From Micrococcaceae bacterium Sec5.8 (lineage in GTDB: Bacteria > Actinomycetota > Actinomycetes > Actinomycetales > Micrococcaceae), in assembly GCA_039636775.1 (NCBI GenBank), contig CP143429.1, positions 744,001 through 808,000 on the forward strand: 64,000 nucleotides of DNA, written 5' to 3'. This document shows positions 51,456 through 60,514 of the stretch, one piece after another. Every line of letters begins with the position of its first letter. Within the stretch, counting starts at the first letter, position 1. Below the pieces are notes generated by a model that worked only from the letters and a program-made list of their open reading frames with translations, made no database searches and was not told where the DNA came from. The position numbers and the translations under genes were made by a program.

Positions 51456-53129
51456 CTAGCCAGCCACCGCCGCCTTCGCCGCCCGCGAGGCCTCCATCCA
51501 CTCGCTCAGCCACGGGGCCCGGACGCTGGAGGTGATGCGGCAGTCGGCCACGAAGGTTCCCTTCGCGCCGGCATCGATCCAGTCCTGCAACGCGGAAAGG
51601 TCCGCCAGCGAGCGGATGATCGCCGATTCGGCACCAAGCGCCCGAGCGACGCCGCTGAAGTCCACCTCGGGGATCAGCATGGGCTTGTCGGTCAGGCCCT
51701 GGGAGCCGTACTGGTGGATTTCGGCTCCATAGGCGGCATCGTTGTAGATCACGACGACGGCGCTGCTCGCCGCGCCAATCAGCGATTCGAGGTCGGACAG
51801 GCCCATCAGGAAACCGCCGTCGCCGGAGGCCAGCACCAGGGTGCGGCCGTCCTCCACCGCGCGGGCTGCCCCGACGGCGCTGGCGAGGCCCAGCCCGATG
51901 GTCTGGTAGGCGGTCCCCACCATCACCAGGTCCTGGGGCCGCGGGATGTTCCAGTACATCGGTGCCCAGCCGAGGAAGTGCCCGCCGTCCTGGACCACCG
52001 TGCGCCGCTCCGGCAACACGGCGTCCAACGCGGTGGCCAGGGAACGCGGGTCCAGCCGGCCGTCCGCGGTCTCCTCGCAGCCCGGGTGGTGGGCCGGTCC
52101 TTCGGCCAGCCGTTTGCGGGCTTCCGCGCGCCACGCTCCGCCGCGGCCGGCGTCCGGCGAGGCCGCGCCCTCAAGTATCCGCAGGAGGTGTCCGGCCGCG
52201 GACTTCGCGTCCGCGCTGACGAACGTATCCACCCGCGGGTGCGTCGGCTGCAGGGCGGTGTCGATCTGGATGACGGTGCTGTCCGGGCCGAGCAGGTGCC
52301 CGAACCGCAGGGTGAAGGCGCTCAGGCTTGCCCCGGCCACGAGGACCACATCGGCCTCACCCATGAGCCCGGCTGCGGTGTCCGTGCCGAAGCCGCCCGC
52401 CACGCCGAGGTATCCCTCGCCTTCGAGGAGATTGAGCGCCAGGGCGGTTCCGGCGGTCACGGCGCCGAGGCGGTCGGCGAGCTCCCGGAGCTCCGGGCTG
52501 GCTCCGGCGAGGTGCGCGCCGCGACCGGCGAGGATCAACGGCCGCTTCGCCCCGGCGAGCAGGCGGGCTACCTGCCCAAGGCCGGCGTCGACGTCGTCCG
52601 TCACCGTTCGTGCCGGGGGTGCCGGAAGTTCCTCGTCCGCAGCCTCGAGGGCCGCGAGGTCGTAGGGGATGGCAATCACGACGGCGGTGCGCTGGGTGAG
52701 TGCGTACTCCACCGCCTGCCGGGTGATGGAACCGGCGGCGTCGCGGGTGACGGTGAACGTGGCGGCGCCGAGGCCTGCGGCGATGGCCGATTGGTCCACG
52801 TCCCAGGGCCGGGCGCCGGTGGTGGGGGCGTCCCCGGTGACCAGCACGACGGGGATCTGCGCCTGGACCGCCTCGGCGAGGGCGGTCAATGCATTGGTGT
52901 AGCCGGGGCCGTAGGTGGTGGTGCCCGCGGCGAGACGTCCCGACGTCCGGTAGTAGGCGTCGGCCGCGGCAATGGCGGCGCCTTCATGGCGGACGGCGGA
53001 GAAGCGGAGGCCCAGCTTTTCCGCGGCGTCCAGGAAGTAGACGTTCCCGTTGCCCATGACGCCGAAGAGATCGGTGAGATAGCTGATGAGAATCTGCGCC
53101 ACGCGGCCGGAGACGGTGAGAGTAGTCAT
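51456..53129 (-). CDS. Thiamine-diphosphate-dependent enzyme, acetolactate-synthase-like
   Basis: The 557-residue protein has the three-domain ThDP fold: N-terminal catalytic Glu in AVRHEGAAIAAADAYYRTSG (about residue 49), a central FAD/nucleotide-type domain (RPLILAGRGAHLAGA), and the C-terminal ThDP/Mg motif LASGDGGFLMGLSDLESLIG ending in YND. It resembles acetolactate synthase large subunits and 2-ketoacid decarboxylases. No small regulatory subunit is adjacent, so a biosynthetic ALS is less likely. It stands beside an Lrp regulator, an aminotransferase and an amino-acid permease, which suggests a 2-ketoacid from amino-acid breakdown as substrate. The start at 53129 fits the family N-terminus. 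Confidence 0.82.
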   Translation of the reverse strand: MTTLTVSGRVAQILISYLTDLFGVMGNGNVYFLDAAEKLGLRFSAVRHEGAAIAAADAYYRTSGRLAAGTTTYGPGYTNALTALAEAVQAQIPVVLVTGDAPTTGARPWDVDQSAIAAGLGAATFTVTRDAAGSITRQAVEYALTQRTAVVIAIPYDLAALEAADEELPAPPARTVTDDVDAGLGQVARLLAGAKRPLILAGRGAHLAGASPELRELADRLGAVTAGTALALNLLEGEGYLGVAGGFGTDTAAGLMGEADVVLVAGASLSAFTLRFGHLLGPDSTVIQIDTALQPTHPRVDTFVSADAKSAAGHLLRILEGAASPDAGRGGAWRAEARKRLAEGPAHHPGCEETADGRLDPRSLATALDAVLPERRTVVQDGGHFLGWAPMYWNIPRPQDLVMVGTAYQTIGLGLASAVGAARAVEDGRTLVLASGDGGFLMGLSDLESLIGAASSAVVVIYNDAAYGAEIHQYGSQGLTDKPMLIPEVDFSGVARALGAESAIIRSLADLSALQDWIDAGAKGTFVADCRITSSVRAPWLSEWMEASRAAKAAVAG

Positions 53130-53248
53130 GCAGAAATTTTGTGCGCTGGTCCCCAGATAGGCAAGGGGGTCAGGTTTGGCTGGGAGATTTGGCAGGCGCA
53201 AGATGCGCAATTGAAAATATGACCACTTGTGGCCTGCGTCACCCGCAC

Positions 53249-53752
53249 TTAGCCGGCGGCGCGGGGCTCCTGCTCGGAGAGCCGGCTCAGCAGTCCGTCG
53301 TAGCGGGGCGGCATGAGTTCCAGGACGGAGATGGCGGTGCTGGTCCGTTGAATCCCCTCGATTTCCAGGATCTGGTTGGTGATGCGATAGAGATCTGCCG
53401 TGCCGCGTGCCACCACCTTGGCCATGAGGTCCGCGTCGCCGGTAGTGGCGTGCACCTCGATGACTTCCGGGATCGCGGCGAGCCCGTCCTCCACCGCACC
53501 TGTCCGGGTCTGGCTGATGGACAGGGAGAGGAAGGCCATCAGTTCATAGCCGAGTGCGGCGGGGTCCAGCCTGCGGCTGAAGGAGCGGAGGGCGCCGCTG
53601 CGCTCGAGCCGTGCCAGCCGGGCGTGGACCGTGTTCCGTGCGACGCCGAGTGTCCGGGAGAGTGCCAGGGCGCTGGCCTCCGGATCCTTATCCAAGGCCA
53701 GGATGATCCGGCCGTCGAGGGAATCCAGGGTGCGGGGGTGCAGGATGGTCAT
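53249..53752 (-). CDS. Lrp/AsnC family transcriptional regulator
   Basis: The 167-residue protein has the Lrp layout: helix-turn-helix at about 10-55 (LDGRIILALDKDPEASALAL, SRTLGVARNTVHARLARLE) and a RAM ligand-binding domain (about 68-150; VIEVHATTGDADLMAKVVAR). Lrp proteins bind amino acids and regulate their transport and catabolism. It is divergently transcribed from the aminotransferase-permease pair and adjacent to the ThDP enzyme, so it likely controls one or both. Confidence 0.9.
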   Translation of the reverse strand: MTILHPRTLDSLDGRIILALDKDPEASALALSRTLGVARNTVHARLARLERSGALRSFSRRLDPAALGYELMAFLSLSISQTRTGAVEDGLAAIPEVIEVHATTGDADLMAKVVARGTADLYRITNQILEIEGIQRTSTAISVLELMPPRYDGLLSRLSEQEPRAAG

Positions 53753-53775
53753 ATTTTCACCAAAGACAGTAGAAG

Positions 53776-53792
53776 TTGGGCAGAAGTCCCAA
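53776..53792. promoter_or_regulatory. Candidate operator between Lrp and the aminotransferase
   Basis: TTGGG (53776-53780) and CCCAA (53788-53792) form a short inverted repeat with a 7-bp spacer in the 93-bp divergent promoter region. It is a plausible Lrp-type binding site, but the match is too short to be sure. Confidence 0.3.
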
Positions 53793-53845
53793 TGGGTTGA
53801 GCGTACCTTGCATTGTGGGCGGAGTCACACCCATGATCAGTCCTC

Positions 53846-54943
53846 ATGACCCGTGATCAGCTCCGCACCGCACCGGACACCGCACTCCCCGCCCTTCGTG
53901 GCGCTGTGTCCGGCCTCCCGCCGTATGTCCCGGGCCGGCGCAGCGCCGGCTTGGACGTTGCTGCCCTCGCCAGCAACGAAAGCCACTATCAGCCGCTGCC
54001 CGCGGCCGCCGCCGCGGTGGCCGCAGCGGCCGGTACCATGAACCGCTACCCTGACAGTGCCGCCGTCGAACTCCGTGAACGGATCGCAAGCCACTTCGGC
54101 GTCACCGCCGGAGAGGTCGCGGTGGGACCCGGCAGCGTGGGCGTCCTCCAGCAGATCATCACCGGCCTGTGCGATGCCGGGGATGAAGTGATCTTCGCGT
54201 GGCGCTCCTTCGAGGCGTACCCCATCCTGGTGGAGCTGGCCGGCGCCCGGCCGGTCCGCGTTCCGCTGGACACCTTTGAGGGCCACGACCTGGAGGCCAT
54301 GACCGCGGCCGTCACCGCCCGCACGAAGGTGATCCTGCTCTGCACCCCCAATAACCCCACGGGCGTGCCGATCAGCCACGAGCGCATCGAGGCCTTCCTG
54401 CAGTCCGTCCGTTCCGACATCCTCGTGGTGGTCGACGAGGCCTACGTGGAGTACGCCGAAGCGGGCAGCGGCCCCGATTCCCTGTCGCTCTACCGCCAGT
54501 TCCCGAACGTCTGCATTCTGCGCACCTTCTCGAAGGCCTACGGCCTCGCCGGCCTGCGCGTGGGCTACGCCGTGGCGGCGCCGGCCATCGCCGAGGGACT
54601 GCGCCGCACCGCGCTTCCCTTTTCGGTGAGTGCGCTGGCCCAGAAGGCTGCCATCGCGTCGCTGGACGCCGGGGACGAGATGAAAATCCGGGTAGCCGCG
54701 GTCAAGCAGGAGCGCGCCCGGATGGCCGCGCAGCTCGAAGCCCAGGGCTGGAAGCTGCCGCCGAGCCAGGGCAACTTTCTGTGGATCCGTGCGGATGAGG
54801 GCCTCCAGGCAAGGCTCGTGGATGCGTTTGACCGCGCGGGCATCATGGTCCGGGCCTACCAGGGTGACGGGGTGCGGATCACCGTTGCCGGCCCAACCGC
54901 CAACAACCGCGTGCTCCGGGTTTTGGAAGCCCACGCTGCCTGA
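53846..54943 (+). CDS. HisC-like PLP aminotransferase
   Basis: The 365-residue fold-type I enzyme has the family motifs: LASNESHYQPLP, the PLP phosphate loop VGPGSVGVLQQIITG, LLCTPNNPTGVPISH, VVVDEAYVEYAE and the Schiff-base Lys230 in LRTFSKAYGLAGLRVGY. It resembles histidinol-phosphate or aromatic amino acid aminotransferases. It is not next to his genes but to an amino-acid permease and an Lrp regulator, so it probably transaminates an imported, perhaps aromatic, amino acid. ATG at 53846. Confidence 0.88.
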   Translation: MTRDQLRTAPDTALPALRGAVSGLPPYVPGRRSAGLDVAALASNESHYQPLPAAAAAVAAAAGTMNRYPDSAAVELRERIASHFGVTAGEVAVGPGSVGVLQQIITGLCDAGDEVIFAWRSFEAYPILVELAGARPVRVPLDTFEGHDLEAMTAAVTARTKVILLCTPNNPTGVPISHERIEAFLQSVRSDILVVVDEAYVEYAEAGSGPDSLSLYRQFPNVCILRTFSKAYGLAGLRVGYAVAAPAIAEGLRRTALPFSVSALAQKAAIASLDAGDEMKIRVAAVKQERARMAAQLEAQGWKLPPSQGNFLWIRADEGLQARLVDAFDRAGIMVRAYQGDGVRITVAGPTANNRVLRVLEAHAA

Positions 54944-54995
54944 ACACTCACTGACTCTTTACCAACCCGTTCCGCCTACAACCAGAGGAATCCTC

Positions 54996-56405
54996 ATGGA
55001 ACAACAGACAAAGACGTCTGCCCGCCCGCTCGGCGCGGCCCTTAAGCCCCGCCAGCTCACGATGATGGGCCTGGGAAGCGCCATCGGTGCGGGCCTCTTC
55101 ATCGGCTCCGGCGCCGGCATCCAGGCCGCCGGCCCGGCCGTGCTGATCTCCTACCTCGTGGCCGGCACCCTCATCATCCTGGTGATGTGGGCCCTCGGCG
55201 AGATGGCCGCAGCCAACCCGGACAGCGGAGCCTTCTCCGTCTATACCGCCAAGGCCTACGGGCCGGTGGCCGGGGCCACGGTGGGCTGGCTCTGGTGGCT
55301 GCAGCTCGTGGTGGTCATTGCCGCCGAAGCGCTCGGCGCGGCAGGCCTGCTGGCCACCATCTTCCCGGCCCTGCCGGTGTGGCTGATGGCCTTCGTGTTC
55401 ATCGTGCTGCTCACCGCCGTGAACCTCACCAGTGTGAAGAACTTCGGCGAGTTCGAGTTCTGGTTCGCCCTGCTCAAGGTGGCAGCCATTGTCGGGTTCC
55501 TCCTGGTGGGCGCAGCCCTGCTCTTTGGCTGGCTGCCGGGAGTGCAGTCGCCGGGCCTGTCCAACTTCACCGGTGCCGGCTTCGCACCCAGCGGTTTCGC
55601 CGGGATTGCCACAGCACTGTTCGTGGTGGCGTTCGCGTTCGGCGGCACCGAGATTGTCTCCGTGGCCGCAGCTGAGACCGCCGAGCCGGCCCGCAGCGTG
55701 AAGAAAGCGGTCCGCACGGTGCTGTGGCGCATCCTGGTTTTCTACATTGCTTCCATCTTCATTATTGCGGCCGTGGTTCCCGTGGGTTCGGCGGGGCTGA
55801 AGAGTCCGTTCGCGGCGGTTCTGGACGCCGCCGGGATGCCCGGCGCAGCCACCGCTATCACCCTGGTGGCCGTGGCGGCATTGCTCTCCGCGCTCAACGC
55901 CAACCTCTACGGCGCCTCCCGGATGGCGTTCTCCCTCGCCGAGCGGGGCGACGCGCCGCGCCTGCTCGCCTCGGTGTCCAAGGCACGGGTCCCGGTTATC
56001 GCAGTCCTGGCCAGCGTCGCCTTCGGCGTTGTCACGGTCGGGCTGGAGCTGGCTTTCCCCGATCAAGTCCTTCCCGTCCTGCTCAACATTGTGGGCTCGA
56101 CCTGCCTGCTGGTGTGGACGTCCGCGCTCCTGGCCCAGCTCGCGCTGCGGCTCCGCGCCGACCGCGAGGGGACGGAGCTTCCTCTGCGGATGCCCGGCTT
56201 CCCGTGGCTGACGGGCTTTGGCCTGCTCATCCTCGCGGCGATCTTCACGGTGGGCTTCATCGGCGAGGACTCCCGTCCCCAGCTCCTGAGCACGTTCGCA
56301 CTCGTGGCGCTGCTGGCGGTGGCGAACTGGCTGCACCAGCGGAGGAAGGTTCCGGGCAGCGTTGATTCTTCGGAGCCCGCTAAGCAACCGGTGCTCATCG
56401 ACTGA
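54996..56405 (+). CDS. APC-family amino-acid permease
   Basis: The 469-residue protein has about twelve membrane segments and the amino-acid transporter signatures LTMMGLGSAIGAGLFIGSGA, AGTLIILVMWALGEMAAANP and FAFGGTEIVSVAAAETAEPA, typical of AroP/GabP/ProY-like permeases. It imports an amino acid by proton symport. The ATG at 54996 has AGAGGA nearby. It follows the aminotransferase by 52 bp, so the two are likely one operon under the divergent Lrp protein. Confidence 0.88.
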   Translation: MEQQTKTSARPLGAALKPRQLTMMGLGSAIGAGLFIGSGAGIQAAGPAVLISYLVAGTLIILVMWALGEMAAANPDSGAFSVYTAKAYGPVAGATVGWLWWLQLVVVIAAEALGAAGLLATIFPALPVWLMAFVFIVLLTAVNLTSVKNFGEFEFWFALLKVAAIVGFLLVGAALLFGWLPGVQSPGLSNFTGAGFAPSGFAGIATALFVVAFAFGGTEIVSVAAAETAEPARSVKKAVRTVLWRILVFYIASIFIIAAVVPVGSAGLKSPFAAVLDAAGMPGAATAITLVAVAALLSALNANLYGASRMAFSLAERGDAPRLLASVSKARVPVIAVLASVAFGVVTVGLELAFPDQVLPVLLNIVGSTCLLVWTSALLAQLALRLRADREGTELPLRMPGFPWLTGFGLLILAAIFTVGFIGEDSRPQLLSTFALVALLAVANWLHQRRKVPGSVDSSEPAKQPVLID

Positions 56406-56756
56406 ATCAGGTGCCTGCACCGCTTCGCGGCTTCACTGCACGGAGGGCGCGTCCGGTCTGCCAGGGTTCTAGCGGTCGTTGCATCAACCATAATTTTTGG
56501 GGGTTGCAACGACCGTGTCGTCTTTAACGAAAGAACTCAGTTGCAACACGACGGTTCCGCCCACCTCGGTAGGTTCAGGGCCGGTCCTCTTTTATTGCAA
56601 CGGAACTCACGTGGTCAAAGAGTTTGAACGCGCCGCGACCTGCCAAGCCAGGATCCATGAATACAATCACCAGAGATCAAGGGCGGCACTGGCGGATTCT
56701 CACCAATCAGCCGCATTCCCACCTCTTGGAGAGGTGCAACCACAGAGGAGTAAGCG
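56406..56756. other. 351-bp intergenic region with TTGCAAC repeats and inverted repeat
   Basis: CGGTCGTTGCA (56473-56483) and TGCAACGACCG (56505-56515) form a perfect 11-bp inverted repeat around an AT-rich centre. TTGCAAC recurs directly at 56504-56510, 56541-56547 and 56597-56603. A small hairpin CACCTC/GAGGTG (56720-56725 with 56731-56736) precedes the Shine-Dalgarno of the next gene. I see no gene here. The motifs could be operator sites of the downstream gene. Confidence 0.55.
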
Positions 56757-58058
56757 ATGACCAATATCGAGAGCATCACGTTGGAGGCGGAGCTCGTCGG
56801 CGAGGACGCCACGCGTGACATTGCGAAGGCGGTCAGCGCTCGTCATTCGATCGCTCGCAAGTATGTCATGAGGCTCCGCCGGCGGCATCCGGACGCATCG
56901 CCCGCTGAGGTAATCCAGATGTTGGAGCGTCACTACGGAACCTCGATCACCACTGCCGGTGCCCTCATCAGCGCCGGCGCGATCGCGGCTGATATTGGTA
57001 TCGCAATGATTCCTGGAGTCGGGGCGGCAGCAGCCGGCATGAAGAGCGCGGGACAACAGGCCGCCAAGAAGACTGGCAAGGAAGCCGTCAAGCTTGCCGC
57101 AAAGAGCGCTGCGAAACAGGCGGCAAAGAACATGGCGCTGGGTTCTGCGAAGAACGGTGCACAGCGAGCCGCTGCGCTCCTTCCCGCAGGCGATGAGCAG
57201 TTGCAGTTCGAGATCACCGCGGTTTTCGCGCTCGCTATTGCCGATATTCACGCTATGGACCTCGATAGAGACCAGGCCCTCGCCCTTGTCTACGGGCTCT
57301 CGAACGAACGCGTGAGCCAGAAGCAGATCGCAACGATGGCGACAGACCTGTCGAGCGCGTCCCCTGAAGGCATCGTCGGCATCGGCAACAGGATCTCTGC
57401 CGGCCGCACGGACTGGTCGCACTGGGCGAACACGCTCGCGGACACTCTCCCGGGCGGCGCCGCGCAGAGTCTGGTTCGGACCATGGAGACGGGTCAGCTA
57501 GACACCGTGCGAGAAAATTTGAGTGGAAAGCAGCAGGCAACGATTGAATATGGAGTTGGAGCCTTGGCGGGAGGAGTCACGCGCTTCGTGTTCGGTCGCG
57601 ACGTCATCGTCGCTGCCCGGGCAGCGTTCGCTCATGCCCCGGACATGTTCCCCGAACATCTGGCCGTTCCTGTAGAGGCTGGCGCTGAGGACGGAGACTT
57701 CGAACAGAACCGAGCTCTCGCAGCCATGGAAGATGCCGCAAAAGTGACGGGAAACTGGATTGCCGGCACTGCCAGCACAGTCGGAGGCGGCGTCGCAACG
57801 GGCGCTGTGGCAGTGGGCACCGGGGTGGCAACCGCAGCCGACACGGTAACGCGCGCGTTCCGGAGCGTGGATATCGATGGCGACGGGATCCCGGATGAGC
57901 CCATGGCCCTCAGTGCGGTCAAGGGCGTCGGCGGCGCCATCGCCGGTACGGCGGGCTCGGTTGGTGGGAGCGTCGCAGGGCTGTTCAAACGGAAAAAGCG
58001 CGGAGAACAGACGGCGGGCGGGTCTGAGGCCGGTCGTGATCAAGTGGCCGTTAAGTAA
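56757..58058 (+). CDS. Ala/Gly-rich hypothetical protein, EcsC-like
   Basis: The 433-residue product follows GAGGAG at ideal spacing. Residues about 60-135 are two Gly/Ala-rich hydrophobic stretches (GALISAGAIAADIGIAMIPG) and a Lys/Ala amphipathic region (AAKKTGKEAVKLAAKSAAKQ). Residues about 140-260 (GDEQLQFEITAVFALAIADI, DLDRDQALALVYGLSNERVS) recall EcsC-type proteins, but I am not certain. The C-terminal third is Gly/Val-rich (GTASTVGGGVATGAVAVGTG) with a calcium-loop-like DIDGDGIPDE. The many glycine-zipper stretches suggest membrane association. The base composition looks less GC-rich than its neighbours. Confidence 0.6.
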   Translation: MTNIESITLEAELVGEDATRDIAKAVSARHSIARKYVMRLRRRHPDASPAEVIQMLERHYGTSITTAGALISAGAIAADIGIAMIPGVGAAAAGMKSAGQQAAKKTGKEAVKLAAKSAAKQAAKNMALGSAKNGAQRAAALLPAGDEQLQFEITAVFALAIADIHAMDLDRDQALALVYGLSNERVSQKQIATMATDLSSASPEGIVGIGNRISAGRTDWSHWANTLADTLPGGAAQSLVRTMETGQLDTVRENLSGKQQATIEYGVGALAGGVTRFVFGRDVIVAARAAFAHAPDMFPEHLAVPVEAGAEDGDFEQNRALAAMEDAAKVTGNWIAGTASTVGGGVATGAVAVGTGVATAADTVTRAFRSVDIDGDGIPDEPMALSAVKGVGGAIAGTAGSVGGSVAGLFKRKKRGEQTAGGSEAGRDQVAVK

Positions 58059-58144
58059 CCCCGAAGGCTGGTCAGCTGCGGAACGCGGTGGAATTGAGAT
58101 TCCATGGGTAACCGCACTTCCGTCCAGGAACCTGGCTGTACCCC

Positions 58145-58684
58145 CTAAGCGGGAGAGGCTGTGCTGAGCCCGCCTTTCGCCCACGCGAGCGCGAGTGCGG
58201 CAATGCTGATGCCGTCACGGATCTGGTCGTCGGCTATCTCCTGACTGATCCGGTGCATATCAATCCACCGCAGCGCCGAGTACTCCGCGTCGGCCCTCCA
58301 TGCAAGAGGGTCGACGCGGACTTGCACCACGTTCACCGCGTCGCCGCTCAGGCCGCTCTCTGCCCAGATCTGGCCAAGCAGGCGGGTCTCAATCGCCATC
58401 AGGCCGGTCTCTTCGAGAAGTTCCCGTGCAGCCGTTGCCTCCGGGGATCCGTCCGCGGCGTCGGCCTGTCCGCGCGGCAGCTCCCACAGATTCCGTCCGA
58501 TTGCGGGGCGCTCCGCGTCAACGAACAAAACTTTCGACCCGTCGACGACCACGGCAACAGCACCGTCGCCTTCGGAGTTCGACAGGATCCTGTGACGAGT
58601 CCAGCCTTCTTCATCGCGCGCCTGCAAGAAAAGACGTTCTCCCGGTGCCGTCCAGACGTCGCGCCAGCGGCGGGCCGCCGTCAT
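58145..58684 (-). CDS. NUDIX hydrolase
   Basis: The 179-residue protein has an ADP-ribose-pyrophosphatase-like Nudix fold with the box GSPEATAARELLEETGL (REx2EExG core) in residues about 82-100, preceded by GRNLWELPRGQADAAD. Such enzymes hydrolyse nucleoside diphosphates linked to another moiety. Its ATG overlaps the stop of the upstream 532-residue gene by four bases, so the two proteins are translationally coupled and may act together. It is convergent with the Ala/Gly-rich gene. Confidence 0.87.
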   Translation of the reverse strand: MTAARRWRDVWTAPGERLFLQARDEEGWTRHRILSNSEGDGAVAVVVDGSKVLFVDAERPAIGRNLWELPRGQADAADGSPEATAARELLEETGLMAIETRLLGQIWAESGLSGDAVNVVQVRVDPLAWRADAEYSALRWIDMHRISQEIADDQIRDGISIAALALAWAKGGLSTASPA

Positions 58685-60279
58685 GCCTTGAACCGAAGTG
58701 TGGACTTCAACTTGGAGCCGGACATGCGGCGCAGACTGCCAAGGTCCGACCAGGGCGCGGCGAGGAGAGCAGCGGTAACGAATGCGATGACCGCCCACTC
58801 TGGCCCGTCCAGGGCGATGACCCCGTTGTCGTAGAGCACCACCGCGAGCCCGCCGATAGTGACGACGGCGGCGCGCAGCGTCGTCGAGCGCATACGCCGG
58901 GATCGTGACGTCGTGTCACCGGCGATCTCGTCGATAGCGACCACGAGGTCGAAGAGGGACCGCCGCCCCGGTTTTCGCAGCAACTCGCGCGAGCCAACAG
59001 CATCGAACGCCTGAAGACGTGAGTACTCGGCGGGGGTGAATGCCGCGAGGCGCGTGACAACATCGCCGGCGATAGGCAGAGTGTTCGCGACCGAGGACCG
59101 CGACCGGCGTCGAAGGCGCGCCCGCAGCCGGGCCCTGACGCTCTCCTTAGGCCGGCGAAGTCCCCAAGCGAGCTCGGCAGCCTCAGCGTCGTCGCCGCGG
59201 ATGCCCGAGGGCGAGGGCAGTGCGTTAAAAATTGTGAGCAACCTCAGGTCGTCCCGGTTGCAGATGGCACGGTTGTAGGCCAGTGTCCACCAGCCGAGTG
59301 CAGAGCTGCGGTGTACGGCCAACTCGTCACGCTGCAGGGAGTCCGGCAGCCGCGGCGGGTTCAAGAGTTCCACGTCCTCGCCGTCAAGCCACCGGGTCAC
59401 CAGGGACCGAGTGGTCACGTGGGCGCGCTGGCACGGCTCGGCATAGCCCGAGTGCACGACCCTGCAGGGAGCGGTCTTGCGCCGGTCATCATCGGTCGCG
59501 TACTCAAGGTTCATCAGTGCTGCGACGAGTTCATCCACCTCCGGGAGATTCTCATCGTTCGGGGGAAGCTCGGTATCGAGCTCAGGGCCAATCGGATTAG
59601 GTCCGAGGCTGAAGCTGCTGCGTACCTGGACGCGCCCGTGCCGCATTGCCTCGACCCAGGCGTTCCGGCCGCTCTCCCGGACCTTTTTCGCCACTTCAAT
59701 ATCCCGCGCTGACCAGAGAGCCTGTGGCATCACGACTGGGTCCGAAACACGCCACGCTTCATCGAACTTAGCGCCGGAGGACGAATGGGACCGCTGGCTT
59801 GCGTCCGAGGCACGTTCGTAGGAACCCCCGGTCAGGGCGATGAGCGGAGACGATACCCGGTGCAGGTCGTCACGGATCGCCGCATGGTTCGCCTCGATTG
59901 CCGTCACGAGTTCGTCGTCGACGCCCCAGCGTTGCTCTCCGTTGGCGAGTTGCCATGGTCCAGATGCTGTCGACGCGCTGGATGGTGCAGGCAGCAGTTG
60001 TACTTCGATCGGAAGCGGGGCTCCTGGCTCTAATCCGAGGTGCCAGGCCAAGCGCTCCGGAGGCATGGCGATGAAGAATATCCCCTCGAGGAGCTGATTG
60101 CGGTCGACGACGACCGTGCCTCCGAAGAGCAGTGCGGCTCGTAATACCCCGACAAGCATCCGCCGCGCCTCGGTGGGCCCGACCTGCAACCACAGCTTCG
60201 ACTGCTCGACCGGGTCGAGGTTGAAGACGCTGATCCGGGTGGAAACGCCAGCCTGCTCATCTGTATCCGAATCCGACAT
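58681..60279 (-). CDS. Hypothetical protein with two C-terminal TM helices, paired with NUDIX
   Basis: The 532-residue product starts MSDSDTDEQAGVSTRISVFN. Residues about 10-100 look like a folded alpha/beta domain (LWLQVGPTEARRMLVGVLRA, QLLEGIFFIAMPPERLAWHL); the middle is a helical, Arg/Leu-rich region (VRARLRARLRRRSRSS); and two adjacent hydrophobic helices lie at about residues 470-510 (AAVVTIGGLAVVLYDNGVIA, GPEWAVIAFVTAALLAAPW). I recognise no domain. The four-base overlap with the downstream NUDIX gene suggests a shared task. It appears to belong to an accessory island. Confidence 0.65.
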   Translation of the reverse strand: MSDSDTDEQAGVSTRISVFNLDPVEQSKLWLQVGPTEARRMLVGVLRAALLFGGTVVVDRNQLLEGIFFIAMPPERLAWHLGLEPGAPLPIEVQLLPAPSSASTASGPWQLANGEQRWGVDDELVTAIEANHAAIRDDLHRVSSPLIALTGGSYERASDASQRSHSSSGAKFDEAWRVSDPVVMPQALWSARDIEVAKKVRESGRNAWVEAMRHGRVQVRSSFSLGPNPIGPELDTELPPNDENLPEVDELVAALMNLEYATDDDRRKTAPCRVVHSGYAEPCQRAHVTTRSLVTRWLDGEDVELLNPPRLPDSLQRDELAVHRSSALGWWTLAYNRAICNRDDLRLLTIFNALPSPSGIRGDDAEAAELAWGLRRPKESVRARLRARLRRRSRSSVANTLPIAGDVVTRLAAFTPAEYSRLQAFDAVGSRELLRKPGRRSLFDLVVAIDEIAGDTTSRSRRMRSTTLRAAVVTIGGLAVVLYDNGVIALDGPEWAVIAFVTAALLAAPWSDLGSLRRMSGSKLKSTLRFKA

Positions 60280-60453
60280 CGGCCCTCACTTGTTCTGACG
60301 GAGAAGTACTCGTGCGCTTCAGCAAGAGACTCTGCCCTGGCCGCGCTCTGAGCGTACTCAATCACGTGCCCACCCGTTGTTCATTCATTTGAGTGTCCGG
60401 CGAGTTGGGCATGAAGCACGGTGTCAGGGTGTTGGCTGGCAGTACGTGGTCCC

Positions 60454-60514
60454 GTTGCGCTACCACTTGTGGTCGTTATCAGCCACTAATAGCAGCTGCA
60501 AGTGATAGCGCAAC
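60454..60514. terminator. Long imperfect inverted repeat after the GH13 gene
   Basis: GTTGCGCTA (60454-60462) pairs with TAGCGCAAC (60506-60514), and CACTTG (60464-60469) with CAAGTG (60499-60504), separated by one mismatched pair and a 29-base loop. It lies ten bases past the GH13 stop codon on its transcript. It may be the GH13 operon terminator, though no U-tract follows, or the edge of the accessory island. Confidence 0.6.
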
